Assembly (NCBI GenBank): GCA_028015205.1
Contig: CM051517.1
Coordinates: 39,505,135 to 39,569,134, forward strand
Reading direction: 5' to 3'
Length of the DNA: 64,000 bases
From: Mytilisepta virgata
Taxonomy: Eukaryota; Mollusca; Bivalvia; Mytilida; Mytilidae
Under the pieces are notes generated by a model that ran no database searches, was not told the origin of the DNA, and saw only the letters and a list, made by a program, of their open reading frames with translations. A program made the translations under genes and the position numbers. Below are positions 10,340 to 24,000 of the stretch, one piece after another; position 1 is the first letter of the stretch, and each line of letters opens with the position of its first letter.

Positions 10340-11879
10340 TTCATAAAGTTTTCGTCCCAACTTCCTACGCAGTTTACAGTTCGAGACATTGGAAGCTTTA
10401 ATGACTTAATAATTTTCATAAATCATTGAACAAAAGAATCATATATTAAAGTATGTTTTAAACCATTATCTAAATATATATATATTCTTACTTACTATTA
10501 CAATCTATTATGATAATATGATCTGGTCACGATTAAAAAAATACTTTAAATTTTATCAGAGAAACCATAATCAGATTAGCAAAGTATATATTTTAAACTT
10601 CAAAAATTGAAAATTTAAGACTACAATTTAAGATTGAAGTTGCTTTTTTTAAATATAGGTAATCTGAGCCTGTTACTTTGATTATCAGGTACTTTATTCA
10701 TGTTATTTCGGAAAACTTTACCAGAACAGCAATTATTCAGATTTATGATACCCTATTCGGAGAACCGGATTACACCAGCAGTCAATAAATAGATACCACC
10801 GATACATGTAGCAGTACACCAATCAAACTAATTATATTGCTTGAAAGACAGCTGGAGATATAAGTTTAGATGTGTTACTCAGATTATCAGAATGAACCAC
10901 TTTTAATTCCAGGATTTTCAAACCAAAATGGTGGCTTAATGACAAATATAACTTCATATAAAGGCATGTAATTTCCAAATCGTGGATTTAGCACTTTCCC
11001 TGGGAAAATTTCTAAACAATCTAAGACTTAAAACGTACAAATTGGAAGTGATATGGTAAGCTAGTTTTCTAAGAGATTTTACTGTAGCAAATATCCCTTT
11101 TCTAGATCCGCTTCTCGTCGCCACAAACTCTTTTTTGACAGCAAGATTACCATTAGACGGCCGTCAAGTAGTTTTCAGACTTATAACTTACCTTTCGTGT
11201 CACTTTGTTTGTGGTATTACTTTTTATTGAGACACTATGTTCATGGATTAGACACAGAAGTAAATGTTATATCTGCTTTTCGATTTCGGTAAACAGACTC
11301 TATTTAGAATTCATATTTTACATGTATGATACCAATTTTTTAATGAAAACTTCTGTGAGAATTTTGGGTTAACAATTAGATTTAATTGATGAGTCTGCAT
11401 ATTTAAAATCAAATAGTTAAAGTTATTTACTAAAAACCAAATCCTTTGAAGCTTTGAAATCATGTCTTCAACCTAAAATAAGTTCTAATCAAACCCATTT
11501 TAATTGAAAAATTAACTATTCATGTTATTAATACTCCTGTATTACATCGATTTTTGATATGTGGCTTGGTATTAATATATATATTCATTTATTCCATTTC
11601 ATATCGTTTCTCAGGCGATGTGTTTTTATATTCCACAGAGATATTCGGTGGATTACCGTGATAAAATTGTTAACAGCTAAAAGTGTATTAAAAATATTTT
11701 ACGACAATTGTCTCCCATAAGAAATACGTGTTGGGATTGATTTTGGGCAATCTGACCCCTCCCTTTTATTTTCTGGGGATCATTGAGGGTTTTTTTTGAT
11801 AATTTTGGTGTAAAATTTTAAATGTTTATCCAATTTTTATGTTTATTGGCTTTTAATGTTTCTTGATGAAAATAAAAAA
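10340..11879. other. Spacer between the two nAChR genes, left part
   Basis: Upstream region of nAChR gene A on the minus strand. Rich in A/T runs. No confident promoter element, gene or repeat recognised. Confidence 0.4.
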
Positions 11880-12560
11880 AAAAACTTTTTAAGACCATTA
11901 TTCACAATCTCTGACCGTTTTAGATATATAAGCTGCCGAATAATGAACATACCTTAATTTCGAATATTTTTCATTTCTTGTCCGATTTTTATGATTTTTG
12001 TAATGGTTCATCATAAGAAATGCAATAAAAGTTGCTCTGGGCATTTTTATGTAACTTTTGTTGTTGCAGATATAAAAGGGATTAAAGGGGCCAAAATTAG
12101 CCATTTTGCAGGAAATAAAATTTTATTTTTCGTCCGATTTTAATGGGTAATTTTTCTGTTAATTCTTCTCGACAATTACGTCATGTAATATGGCAACATA
12201 TTTCTTCCATCTTGTACGGTTTTCAGACATAAGGGGTTAAAAGAGCCAAAAAGCAATGTGGCTTGATATTTATTTTTATTTTTTTTCATCAAATTCTTAT
12301 GAGGATTTTTTTTAAAGTCACCTTGATGAGTGCTTATTAGTATGTTAACATTTTTTTCTATTTTTTATTGTTTTTGAGATCTAAGGGATCAAAGTTATAA
12401 TTGTTAAGTAAGTATAAATTTTTTAATTTTGATTAGATTTCAATGAGATTTTTTCTTTTTATTCATCTTGTTGGGTGCTTTCAGAAGTATTTCAACAGAT
12501 CTTTCACAGTTTTTAAGGTATAGAGGTTTAGGGTCCAAAAAAGCAACATGGCTGGTTTAT
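11880..12560. repeat. Degenerate tandem repeats, ~150-bp period
   Basis: A unit with a TCCGATTTTTATG-like segment and an AAGGGGTTAAAGGGGCCAAAA-type segment recurs at about 12084, 12238, 12387 and 12531, a spacing of 154, 149 and 144. Copies are strongly diverged. ORFs here are by-products of the repeat. Confidence 0.6.
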
Positions 12561-13468
12561 AAGTTTTTTTTTTTTTGTGGTAGGTCAAATATTTCTGTTT
12601 AATGTGTAATATTCAACGCTTTATTGGGTCAAGCATAATAGTGTGTCCATTCTTACTTCAATTGTTTATTCGTCGACATCATGCTGCGCTTAGCGAAGCC
12701 CTTTATCATTATATGTTGATACTTTGTTATTATGATACTTAATTTTGTGTCATTTTGGGAGTCTAGTATCTGGTGGAGTACGTGTTTCAATGTAACGGAA
12801 GGATCAGGAGAAAAAAGGGTTAGAAAAGAGATAATTTCTTGATATTTTTTATGGTCCATTGCATTGTCAACTTAATAAATCATTTTTAACGAGGCAGCGG
12901 GTTGTTGCTTCCTTGAAATCTAAAAGGTTAAATATTATTGAAATTATTACACGCTGCTCCGTGAAATGCTTACTAATAAATTATAAAACTGATAACAGGA
13001 AATGTCAATAATCATTATAATGACCATACCGGCCAATGCCATCAAATCGACAGACAAATGAAATGAAAAAGCACAATACGTAAACGTACATCGTAGAAAA
13101 AACAGACGGTGTCGGAATAGTGACTTGGAACAGACACCATTAAAGGACAAAACTAGAAAGTTAGTTAATCGTTTTCGTTAAACTATTCGTGTAACATCAT
13201 TAGGCATCCCGATGTTGACGATGTGAATGAAGCCCTATTCTCTGATAATGGTGTTCATTGTTCATGGCAGTAATGTATCTATAAACATACATCTACAAAA
13301 TGTAGATGTAGTACATGTACTTTGAATACCTATTTTATGTATCGTTATATACTCCTGTTTGTTCTTTTTTTATGTAATGTATACACTATATCCGTTTATT
13401 TTTCTTCATTTTACTACAATGAAGTATTGCTTGATATACGCCGTTGTTATAATTATTAATTATATGGA
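12561..13468. other. Intergenic spacer
   Basis: No credible gene. Short reading frames of 60-70 residues on the minus strand have no family character. Confidence 0.4.
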
Positions 13469-13602
13469 GAATAATACATGGCCAAACCTATATCGCGTGC
13501 TATATCAACCCGAGTAACCAATAACACCCGAAGGCATTTGGTCCGAGGGTGTGATAATGGTCGATATAGCATGTGATATAGGTTTGACCATGTTTTATTC
13601 TT
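13469..13602. mobile_element. 134-bp palindromic (hairpin) element
   Basis: Left arm GAATAATACATGGCCAAACC plus TATATCGCGTGCTATATC mirrors right arm GATATAGCATGTGATATAGG plus TTTGACCATGTTTTATTC, with a short G/C-rich centre. Looks like a small foldback MITE. Confidence 0.75.
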
Positions 13603-14853
13603 TACATCATATATTTCAACCATAGACCATTCCGAACAGAATAAAAGTGTATTCCGTGTAGGGGTACGAAATAGTGTAGGTGATACAGGTCTTGCAAAGT
13701 CATGTACAATTCATATTTAAAATCTATGTATTTTACCCTAAATATATGATATACATGTATCTCATTCAGGGTATATATTGAGAACAACACTACAACTATT
13801 ACATCAATAAGATCAATGAAACGCTTAACTGCGCACAAAAAGAAATATGTAAAATGTAGAATTTTAATTGCTGACTGTAATGTTTTTTTCGTATTTTATG
13901 AAATTATTTTTTGTTGTGAAAATATGAATCTTTTATATAGATCTAAAGTGACTTCAAATATTACATAGAATAAAATTAAATATGTACATTTCTGAAAATC
14001 TCTGCTTGCACCTAGTCACAAGGAAGTACAAATTTAAATAAAATTGCTGATTAATCTAGGTTCAATCATGCTTTCTTAAGAGTCTAGACAATATTAATAA
14101 AATATAACATTAACTGTAGATTCTACTTCGCACATTCACGAATATTTATGCAATTGCAATAAACCTATTGAATTTAAAACAAAACAAAAATCCTACAGCA
14201 AAACATTTTTTTCATTTTGCGTTTTGTATTATTCCAGAACAGAATATGTCATATCTTCGAGTACCCTTTTACCACCTAGTGACAATTAACAAATTATTAA
14301 TTATCTCCTCTCCCTTTCACTAGTTCATTGATGAATTCCTTGCCGATGAAACAAAAAGTGTGTAAGAAAGTTGACAAAGTCCTGTTTAGTGATATTGTTA
14401 TGTTCCAGACACTTAGTTTCCAAAATTTTCACTTCCAAAAAAAAAAATGTACAGCGTTTACTCGAAAAGCTGGTCTAGTTATGGTTGTTGAGATCTATCT
14501 TCAGCTTCTAATCAGTGTCGGAAGAAACCTAACAAGTATTGAACCGTCGAATACGAATTCATGTATAACAGTATTTTTGAAGATGAATTTTTAATAATAG
14601 TGCATGAGAGGCGCATTCTTTCATTGAAAAAGAAAACTTACCAAGCCAAAGCTTAAAAAATTTAGATTTTCATCTTACTTCTATTAGAACACTACGTTTT
14701 TATTTAACATCTGAACCGCCATGATTGTCAGAAAGGTACCTGATAATTTCTCGATAAAATTATAATAAGAACAGAATGAATCTGTAGCAACTGAAATATA
14801 TACCACGCAGAATAACTTGCAGTATAAACAGTGCCGTAATTCTGAGGTTATTG
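13603..14853. other. Spacer 3' of nAChR gene B
   Basis: Holds the presumed 3' UTR of gene B next to its stop at 14854. No clear AATAAA close to the stop on the minus strand. A plus-strand 88-residue frame at 14328 looks random. Confidence 0.4.
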
Positions 14854-15015
14854 TTAAGATGGCCCTTGTATTTTATTCAAAACAAACCCACAACCAATTA
14901 TAAGTGTGAAAGAAAACATAATTATTCCAAGTCTGTCCACAGCAACTGAAAAGGAGTGCCAAATAACAGTATTTTTTTGTTCCTTCTGCTCTGTAGAGAT
15001 TCCACTACTGTGTAT
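14854..15015 (-). CDS. nAChR gene B exon 7 (M4 and stop)
   Basis: 162 bp, acceptor CTTACAG, phase 0. Starts IHSSGISTEQKEQ (end of the cytoplasmic loop), then the family pattern W-H-S-F-S-V-A-V-D-R-L, then M4 (IIMFSFTLIIGCGFVL) and a short tail ending IQGPS before TAA. It lies just outside the duplicated block, whose edge is at 15098. Confidence 0.88.
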   Translation of the reverse strand: MHSSGISTEQKEQKNTVIWHSFSVAVDRLGIIMFSFTLIIGCGFVLNKIQGPS

Positions 15016-18000
15016 CTGTAAGAGATGTACAACTAATGCATACTAATTCATTAAACTAAATAGGTTTTAAAATATTTGAAGTATAAGATAAGATTTGTTG
15101 TTATTCTCATTTTCTACAAAAATTATTTCTCAATTCAATCCTGCCAAAAAACATTCTTAATATACAACATCAATATAGTTCTTTGTTAAAACTACATAAT
15201 ATTTTCATCCAAAGTACAGGTGATTAAGTTATAAAGGTACTATTAGTTAGTACATACAAAACTAGTTTATTCATTTTCATTACGTTCTTAATTTTTGGTA
15301 AAGTATTCCCGGAATTCTTTCGTTTGTTTATAGTAGTTGTGTTAATGCTTTTCTTCCATACACTGAACATTGTTTTCAGTGGGAGAGAACCCATGAAAGA
15401 TCATTACAAGCGCATCGATCTTACTGTTATGATGTCCAATCAGAATTCTTTTGTCATACCTTTTGACCATCAGGCATAACGTTATTTAACTTCTTGAATT
15501 GACACCAGGAAGCCTAAAAATCGAGTATTTACAGAAGAATAGGTACTTTTACTCGTTCAAAAGTGAAGAACCACTCGGGAAAGACGTGAATTTTAATGAA
15601 ATTTAAAAGTTGTTGAAGATTTTAGTCTTCATTTTGAAATCTTGTAAGAACCTATCAGTCTTATGTTACATATGTTTATTGGAAGGGGGGGTAACAGCAT
15701 TTGCCTGAAACATTTACCATTAGTTTTATTCAATATAATTGTATTACATATTTTTTAGGGTTACGTATTTATTAAATTCATTCCCGACATCTCAAAATTA
15801 AATGGTTTGCCTCCTTATACCCATGGCTTGAATTTATGTTTTTAACATTTGTTTACATCGGTGACTAACATCGAAATAAAGACATATTACGGAAAAGCAT
15901 TTTGTAGCCTTAATTTAATATGACAAGGTTGCTGTAGAGAATGTCCCCCGCTGATAAAGAGAAAGTTGTAAGAAAAACAATGAACTAAATTCGTCCGAGA
16001 TAGTGTTGATATAAACCTTTGATATAAATTTCAGTAAAAAGTGTTCAGAGATACAAAGTCAATTTGCGATATTTCTACTGTTCCTACGAAAAACACTATT
16101 AATATAACTACAATGTATACCTTTTTACGACAGTACATTGACTGCTCATAGCCCGGAATGTGCACAAGTGTTATGAAGCAAAGTGGTTTAATGATGTAAT
16201 GGCTCAACCATCTAGGTACTGCGTTGTCCCCATGATAAAACACATTAATTACAAACACTTGAATCATTGTAGAAACAGCCGACAATCCAAGGATGAAGTT
16301 AAAGAAAAACACTACAATGAACAACATGAATGCGTTATTAAATGTATTTTTTGTATTTGATAAGGCTTCTTTTGCTACTTAAAATACTTAAGCTCTACAT
16401 TAAGCAAAGTTAACACATTTTGTTTTGTATCATTCGTCCAAATGTCTATCGCCAAACGTTTGTTGGTTCAATCACCATGAACAAAAAAGGAAATCAATCT
16501 TTTTCTTCTAATGAAAAACTTTTTTAATTTACTAGGAGTTTTGTATAAAAAGTATAAATATCTTTAATACAATGTTATTCTGTAGTGATATCTTTGTTTT
16601 AGTCTGACCAAACTTCATTATGTAAAACATTTTGGATAAAATGCAGTTCGGTGTACTGCCAACAATTTCAATATTTTCGTTTTTTAGAGTACACGTGTTT
16701 CATTGTGCCATCCTGCGTAATTTTTGTGCGTACACTACTTTTCGCATTCTGTATTAATAGGAAAATGAAAAGAAGTTATTTCTGTGATTAATATATAATC
16801 TTACTTATCCAGGGAGTTGAGTCAGCAGATGGTGGTAGTTTATCAGCAACGAGCAACTGGAACACAGACATTGCCAGCATAACCGTGATAACAAGTGAGA
16901 CCTTCTCACCGGATTCAACAGGTAGAAAATATCCAAGTATTGCAAGAATCGTAATCATGATTGAAGGTAATAATATATTGGTTACGTAGTAGGCAGGTTT
17001 CCGTTGTAAGAACACATAAAATGTAACATCCGGGTAAGGTGCTGGACAACAGACGTACCATACTACATGACGTTTAACTTGAACTTCTGGAATAATCCAT
17101 TCGACGTTAGCCTTCAGGTTAGAGAGATCCCCGGGGTTGTCCCTAGGATAAAGGTCTATTTGTCTGCCATGATAATTCCACGAACTGAAGATCAGTGTGC
17201 AAATTTGAGTGTCGAAAGGAAAATTTGTGACATCAACGGGACAAAGTGCCTCAATTACAGATGGAAAGTTGTAGTAAACAGTTCCATCGGAATATAACTG
17301 AGCTCTGTAATCCAGTATACCATTAAATTCTGTAGATGTACTGAAATACAGAAGACATAGTTTCATACATGGATATTTACTTGTCCAAAAAATATGGAGT
17401 TTCCTAGCATAAAATCTCTTTTCTTACGTATAGGTTTATCGTGAAGGGGTCTATGTGTTTTAAGAAAAGGAAAGTGTCATAAAGACCCAAATTCGACCTT
17501 ATGTTTTTGATTTTTTTTTTTTTAATTGTTATTCTCATTTTCTACAAAAATTATTTCTCAATTCAATCCTGCCAAAAAACATTCTTAATATACAACATCA
17601 ATATAGTTCTTTGTTAAAACTACATAATATTTTCATCCAAAGTACAGGTGATTAAGTTATAAAGGTACTATTAGTTAGTACATACAAAACTAGTTTATTC
17701 ATTTTCATTACGTTCTTAATTTTTGGTAAAGTATTCCCGGAATTCTTTCGTTTGTTTATAGTAGTTGTGTTAATGCTTTTCTTCCATACACTGAACATTG
17801 TTTTCAGTGGGAGAGAACCCATGAAAGATCATTACAAGCGCATCGATCTTACTGTTATGATGTCCAATCAGAATTCTTTTGTCATACCTTTTGACCATCA
17901 GGCATAACGTTATTTAACTTCTTGAATTGACACCAGGAAGCCTAAAAATCGAGTATTTACAGAAGAATAGGTACTTTTACTCGTTCAAAAGTGAAGAACC

Positions 18001-21000
18001 ACTCGGGAAAGACGTGAATTTTAATGAAATTTAAAAGTTGTTGAAGATTTTAGTCTTCATTTTGAAATCTTGTAAGAACCTATCAGTCTTATGTTACATA
18101 TGTTTATTGGAAGGGGGGGTAACAGCATTTGCCTGAAACATTTACCATTAGTTTTATTCAATATAATTGTATTACATATTTTTTAGGGTTACGTATTTAT
18201 TAAATTCATTCCCGACATCTCAAAATTAAATGGTTTGCCTCCTTATACCCATGGCTTGAATTTATGTTTTTAACATTTGTTTACATCGGTGACTAACATC
18301 GAAATAAAGACATATTACGGAAAAGCATTTTGTAGCCTTAATTTAATATGACAAGGTTGCTGTAGAGAATGTCCCCCGCTGATAAAGAGAAAGTTGTAAG
18401 AAAAACAATGAACTAAATTCGTCCGAGATAGTGTTGATATAAACCTTTGATATAAATTTCAGTAAAAAGTGTTCAGAGATACAAAGTCAATTTGCGATAT
18501 TTCTACTGTTCCTACGAAAAACACTATTAATATAACTACAATGTATACCTTTTTACGACAGTACATTGACTGCTCATAGCCCGGAATGTGCACAAGTGTT
18601 ATGAAGCAAAGTGGTTTAATGATGTAATGGCTCAACCATCTAGGTACTGCGTTGTCCCCATGATAAAACACATTAATTACAAACACTTGAATCATTGTAG
18701 AAACAGCCGACAATCCAAGGATGAAGTTAAAGAAAAACACTACAATGAACAACATGAATGCGTTATTAAATGTATTTTTTGTATTTGATAAGGCTTCTTT
18801 TGCTACTTAAAATACTTAAGCTCTACATTAAGCAAAGTTAACACATTTTGTTTTGTATCATTCGTCCAAATGTCTATCGCCAAACGTTTGTTGGTTCAAT
18901 CACCATGAACAAAAAAGGAAATCAATCTTTTTCTTCTAATGAAAAACTTTTTTAATTTACTAGGAGTTTTGTATAAAAAGTATAAATATCTTTAATACAA
19001 TGTTATTCTGTAGTGATATCTTTGTTTTAGTCTGACCAAACTTCATTATGTAAAACATTTTGGATAAAATGCAGTTCGGTGTACTGCCAACAATTTCAAT
19101 ATTTTCGTTTTTTAGAGTACACGTGTTTCATTGTGCCATCCTGCGTAATTTTTGTGCGTACACTACTTTTCGCATTCTGTATTAATAGGAAAATGAAAAG
19201 AAGTTATTTCTGTGATTAATATATAATCTTACTTATCCAGGGAGTTGAGTCAGCAGATGGTGGTAGTTTATCAGCAACGAGCAACTGGAACACAGACATT
19301 GCCAGCATAACCGTGATAACAAGTGAGACCTTCTCACCGGATTCAACAGGTAGAAAATATCCAAGTATTGCAAGAATCGTAATCATGATTGAAGGTAATA
19401 ATATATTGGTTACGTAGTAGGCAGGTTTCCGTTGTAAGAACACATAAAATGTAACATCCGGGTAAGGTGCTGGACAACAGACGTACCATACTACATGACG
19501 TTTAACTTGAACTTCTGGAATAATCCATTCGACGTTAGCCTTCAGGTTAGAGAGATCCCCGGGGTTGTCCCTAGGATAAAGGTCTATTTGTCTGCCATGA
19601 TAATTCCACGAACTGAAGATCAGTGTGCAAATTTGAGTGTCGAAAGGAAAATTTGTGACATCAACGGGACAAAGTGCCTCAATTACAGATGGAAAGTTGT
19701 AGTAAACAGTTCCATCGGAATATAACTGAGCTCTGTAATCCAGTATACCATTAAATTCTGTAGATGTACTGAAATACAGAAGACATAGTTTCATACATGG
19801 ATATTTACTTGTCCAAAAAATATGGAGTTTCCTAGCATAAAATCTCTTTTCTTACGTATAGGTTTATCGTGAAGGGGTCTATGTGTTTTAAGAAAAGGAA
19901 AGTGTCATAAAGACCCAAATTCGACCTTATGTTTTTGATTTTTTTTTTTTTTTAATTTCCAACAATTGACCACATGTCACATAAGACAAATAACTCACGT
20001 ATGAAATGAAAAAAAAACTTAAATATTGATGGAGCATAAATAACTCGTTTCAACTTGCTTAAGTTTTGGACAATAATGATGTCCGATTTTCTATGTGTAA
20101 CCATTTGTAACATATATTTTTTTATTTTGGTATGCTAAAGTAGTCTCAATATTTTTGTCAAAACCAATCTTCTTTCAGTAGAAACTGAATGCAATAAACA
20201 ATATTGAAAAAAATAGGCAGAAATATTAAAAGTTAAATCTACAGCACGTTATATAAAGCATGAAAAATCATACGGTGTTTCATACCTGTCGTATAGAGTC
20301 AAATCAGGTATCCATATTCTCTTAACTGGAACTATTATATTGTCTCTCCCTCCAAAGTCACTTGGAGACCATTGTAATAAACAGTCATTCCATTTCTTTA
20401 AAAAACAATTCCAGAAAAATATTTATTTATTTTTGGTATAAGATTGTATATTTCTGAGATGGCTGTTAAACTAAAGGCAAATAAGACCTTATCATTATTA
20501 TTGTAAACGTCTTATTTATCTTTGTTTTAAAAGCGACTTTAGAACTAAAATTTGATACTTACATGTAACTGAAAGAAAAATTTTAAGAGTGTATTGATTT
20601 ATACATTCTCCAAAGTCAGGGTTTTATATCCACGTTCGTTCCTACAAACTCCTGACATCATACATTCATATTTTGCGGGTCGCAAGTGAAGGATTTTCAT
20701 TGGTACTTCTCAAGGTCAAAAGAGAATCCATTTGCGTCGTAGGAATAATTTTCTAGGTCACACACCAGGCGGCGATATGTTCCACCGGTAAAACATAAAC
20801 GTGTGATGTCAGGGGTTTGTAGGAACGAACGTGCATACAAAACCCTGACATTGGAAGATTTAATTTATAATGATATATGGAATACTAGTAACTTTTTAAG
20901 TTCTTCCATGTGTGAAGTTCGTAACAAAAATTGCATAGTCTTACATTCATTATCTGTGTTCATATCCGTAAATTCACGTATGAAACACGATTTAGTAGTA

Positions 21001-24000
21001 CCTTTGGACTCTTCATATTTACGAATACATATAACTTGAAATATATCACCATTTATTGAAATTCTTCAAACTAGTAGATAATTGATGCCATAAAGTGATA
21101 TAAGTTAATACCTATATGTTGGTTGGAACTAATTAAAAAGAAAAAGGCTTTACTTTGGAAAATTTTATGGATTCTACATGCAACTGTGTTCTTTTTTTAA
21201 GGAGAGTACACAAAATATTTTCGGAGATTTTGCGATTTTCTCCGTCAGTTCGTCCGTCCGTCTGTCATTCTGTCCATCCTCAAACTTTCTTGTTACATTG
21301 TACGTTAATTCCTTCTTCAATTTGGGGTTCAGGGATTTAATTTCTTCATAGAATGTTGCATACCAGCATTAGATGTGCAAGAAGGTTTTAAAATTTAGAT
21401 TTTCTAAACTTGAGGCAAACTAGGGTCAAACTTCGAAAATTGTGAATTTATGATTGTAACCAAAACTCCTCTTTCATTTTTTCAATTTAAGCATTTTATT
21501 TCTTTAAAGTAATGTCATACATCATATGTAGATGCGTAATAGGGTTTTTTTTTATATTTTTTTAAAAAACTTAGGGGGCCCAAAGGGGCCGAATTTCAAA
21601 AAATGTTAATATATTTACGCTTGTGATATAAACTTTTTTTTTACATTTTTTACTGGGTCTAGTATTTTAATTTCCTAATAGAAGGATTGCATACTATCTG
21701 CAGATAACTACTTCGGGTACTGTCGATTCCGACGGTAGCATTAGTTATATTTTACAATTTAAATTGACAGGAGAAGTAAACCTGTCAGAAGGAGGACAAT
21801 CTACGTGTAACCCACATATGGTAAAGATATGAATGTTCCGAAAAAGAAAGCTGAACTCCAATCTCATACATTTTGAAATTTAAGTGGTTGAACGGCTTTG
21901 TAACAATTATTAAGCTTCGAAAGAGCAAATTTCAAAAGTTTATGACTACAGTCCTGATAATTAAGTACACAACCATTCCATACAGAGTAAAGAGAATAAC
22001 GAATAGATTGAAAGGTCGATTTGTTTGTTCATGTCAAGAGTAAATCATTATTTTTGCTATCTAAATAAAATTGCTAAAATAAGAGTACTGCTGTTTATAT
22101 ATTTTTCACGAAGATGGCATTATCAAGTGTGTACGAATAGTGGTAATTCAGATGTATTGACAAAAAAATATATTCAAAGCACAGTTTAATGTCATTATCG
22201 TTATAAATCGAACATTATCAAAATTAAATACAATTAAATACATTTGTGTACTGATGCGTGATACTTTGATTTGACAGATATCATGAAAAATAAATTGTTT
22301 TATTTGGCAGGATACATTGACTGCATTGTTCGTGCATTGTTCGTGAGATGAATCAAAATACGAATGGTCTTTCACGGAACGCTTGCAGGAATTAATTAAT
22401 ATAAAATTATGATAATCTTGCATTTTAAAATCATTCACTTAATAAAAATGCATGTAATGTTTCAAAACAACGAAAAATTCTGTTAACAAAAGAATTTATT
22501 TAACCGCTGCTGGTTGACTCCAAGTCCCCGAGGGTATCTCCCGCTGATTTGTTAGTATTTCAATACTAGCCCGAAATTGATCATTTCGTTCATTTTGGCA
22601 TTTTTTATTAATTTGCTATTTAACTTTTAGCATCTCAATGGGGACAAACTGTGCGCCGCTTTTGGCCAACCTGTTCTTGTTTCAATAATTTTTACAGGGG
22701 CTACTAAATCCGAAAGAAAAGAAACTAGCCAAGTCCTTTAATTTCAGTTTCCGTTATATATATTATATTTTGTCACTTAATAAACCTTACTTTAAGGATT
22801 ACATACATCTTATCTATCCCAGTGACTTGAAATTAAAGAGACCATAGACACACCAACTACTGCTTCATATTTAGATTTTATGTATTATTCTATACAAAGC
22901 ACAAAAATTTCGTCATTCACCTGAAAAGCTAACCAACCCTTTAAACAGACTTATCAACAAAGGATATAGTTACGATACTATTGCCAAGTCATTAAAGATT
23001 AAAGAATTAATATTGATTCACTCATAGGTCTTTGCATCGGAAATATACATATTTATTCACCAGTTGTTGGCATGATACGGGTTACGTTCTTCTCGTATAA
23101 TTTATGATGGCATGATACTAAACCCCTAATGGGAGGGATTGTGGCTGATTTTCTATATGATAAAGACATAATCATTCTATCAGTTAATTGGGGTATGGCA
23201 TGTCAGTAACTCTAGTTGTCCATTGTTAATATATATTGATTATTGTCATTTTGCTTTGTTTCTTCTGTTACCCTTCTTAACATCGGACTCGGTCATATTT
23301 TGAACTGAGTTTTACTGTGTGTATCGCTATGTGTTTGTTTATTCCACTTTGGCTAGAGGTATAGGGAGAGTGTTGAGGGCTAACATGTTTAACCCCGCCA
23401 CATTTTTGTGCCTGTCCTAAGTTAGGAACCTCTAGCCTTTGTCAGTCTTGTGTATTTTTTTAATTTTGTTCATTTGTATGTTTCGGAGTTTAGTGTGCCG
23501 CCCATTTCGCTTAACTAGTATGTATTATTATCCCGGATGCGGGATCTTTTCGCTGCGTTAAAGACCATTGGTAGCCTTGAATTGTGTTCTGCTCTTTGGT
23601 CGGGTACTTGTCTCTTTGACACATCCTCCGTTTCCATTCTCTATTCTATTGTACTTTTACATAGATAATATTGAAATCAAAACGTAATGACAAACGTGAT
23701 GATTTTAATGTTCCGATTTTTAACTTCCCCAGTAACATATCAGGGTCTCCAGTCTAAGTGGTGTACATTTCAAAGTTGATTCGTTACTGCTGCGCATGCG
23801 ATTTATACGGCGACTTTCTCAGCAGGGCGAGATTTCTGTCACATAAACGTATGTTCAGTATTTGTTAATTTCATCACTCCAAAGGTTGTCATCACTAAAA
23901 GATTGGCCTACAAAGTTTCTATCTCGAGAATGAGACTAGGTATCTTCAGTTAGACTTCACGACCTTCTGGAATTGACACTTCACTGGTTTTTACTCACTG

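Larger units (their letters stand above)
15098..19953. repeat. Exact 2,428-bp tandem direct duplication
   Basis: Copy 1 is 15098-17525 and copy 2 is 17526-19953. Each holds exon 6, intron 5, exon 5 and flanking intron of nAChR gene B. Reading the copies side by side I found no substitution; the only difference is the poly-T run at the end, 13 T in copy 1 and 15 in copy 2. Shared sequence at the junction is minimal (about TT). Identity in introns as well as exons means a very recent event, recent conversion, or an assembly artefact. Confidence 0.97.

Noticed and set aside
16160..16360. Plus-strand ORFs over nAChR gene B exons (also 17067-17297, 18588-18788, 19495-19725)
   Set aside because: They are antisense shadows of exons 5 and 6; the duplicated ones are the same by virtue of the 2,428-bp repeat.
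16788..19794. Two separate nAChR genes at 16-17 kb and 18-20 kb
   Set aside because: Only exons 5 and 6 are doubled; exons 1-4 and exon 7 exist once, and the flanking exons match one transcript.
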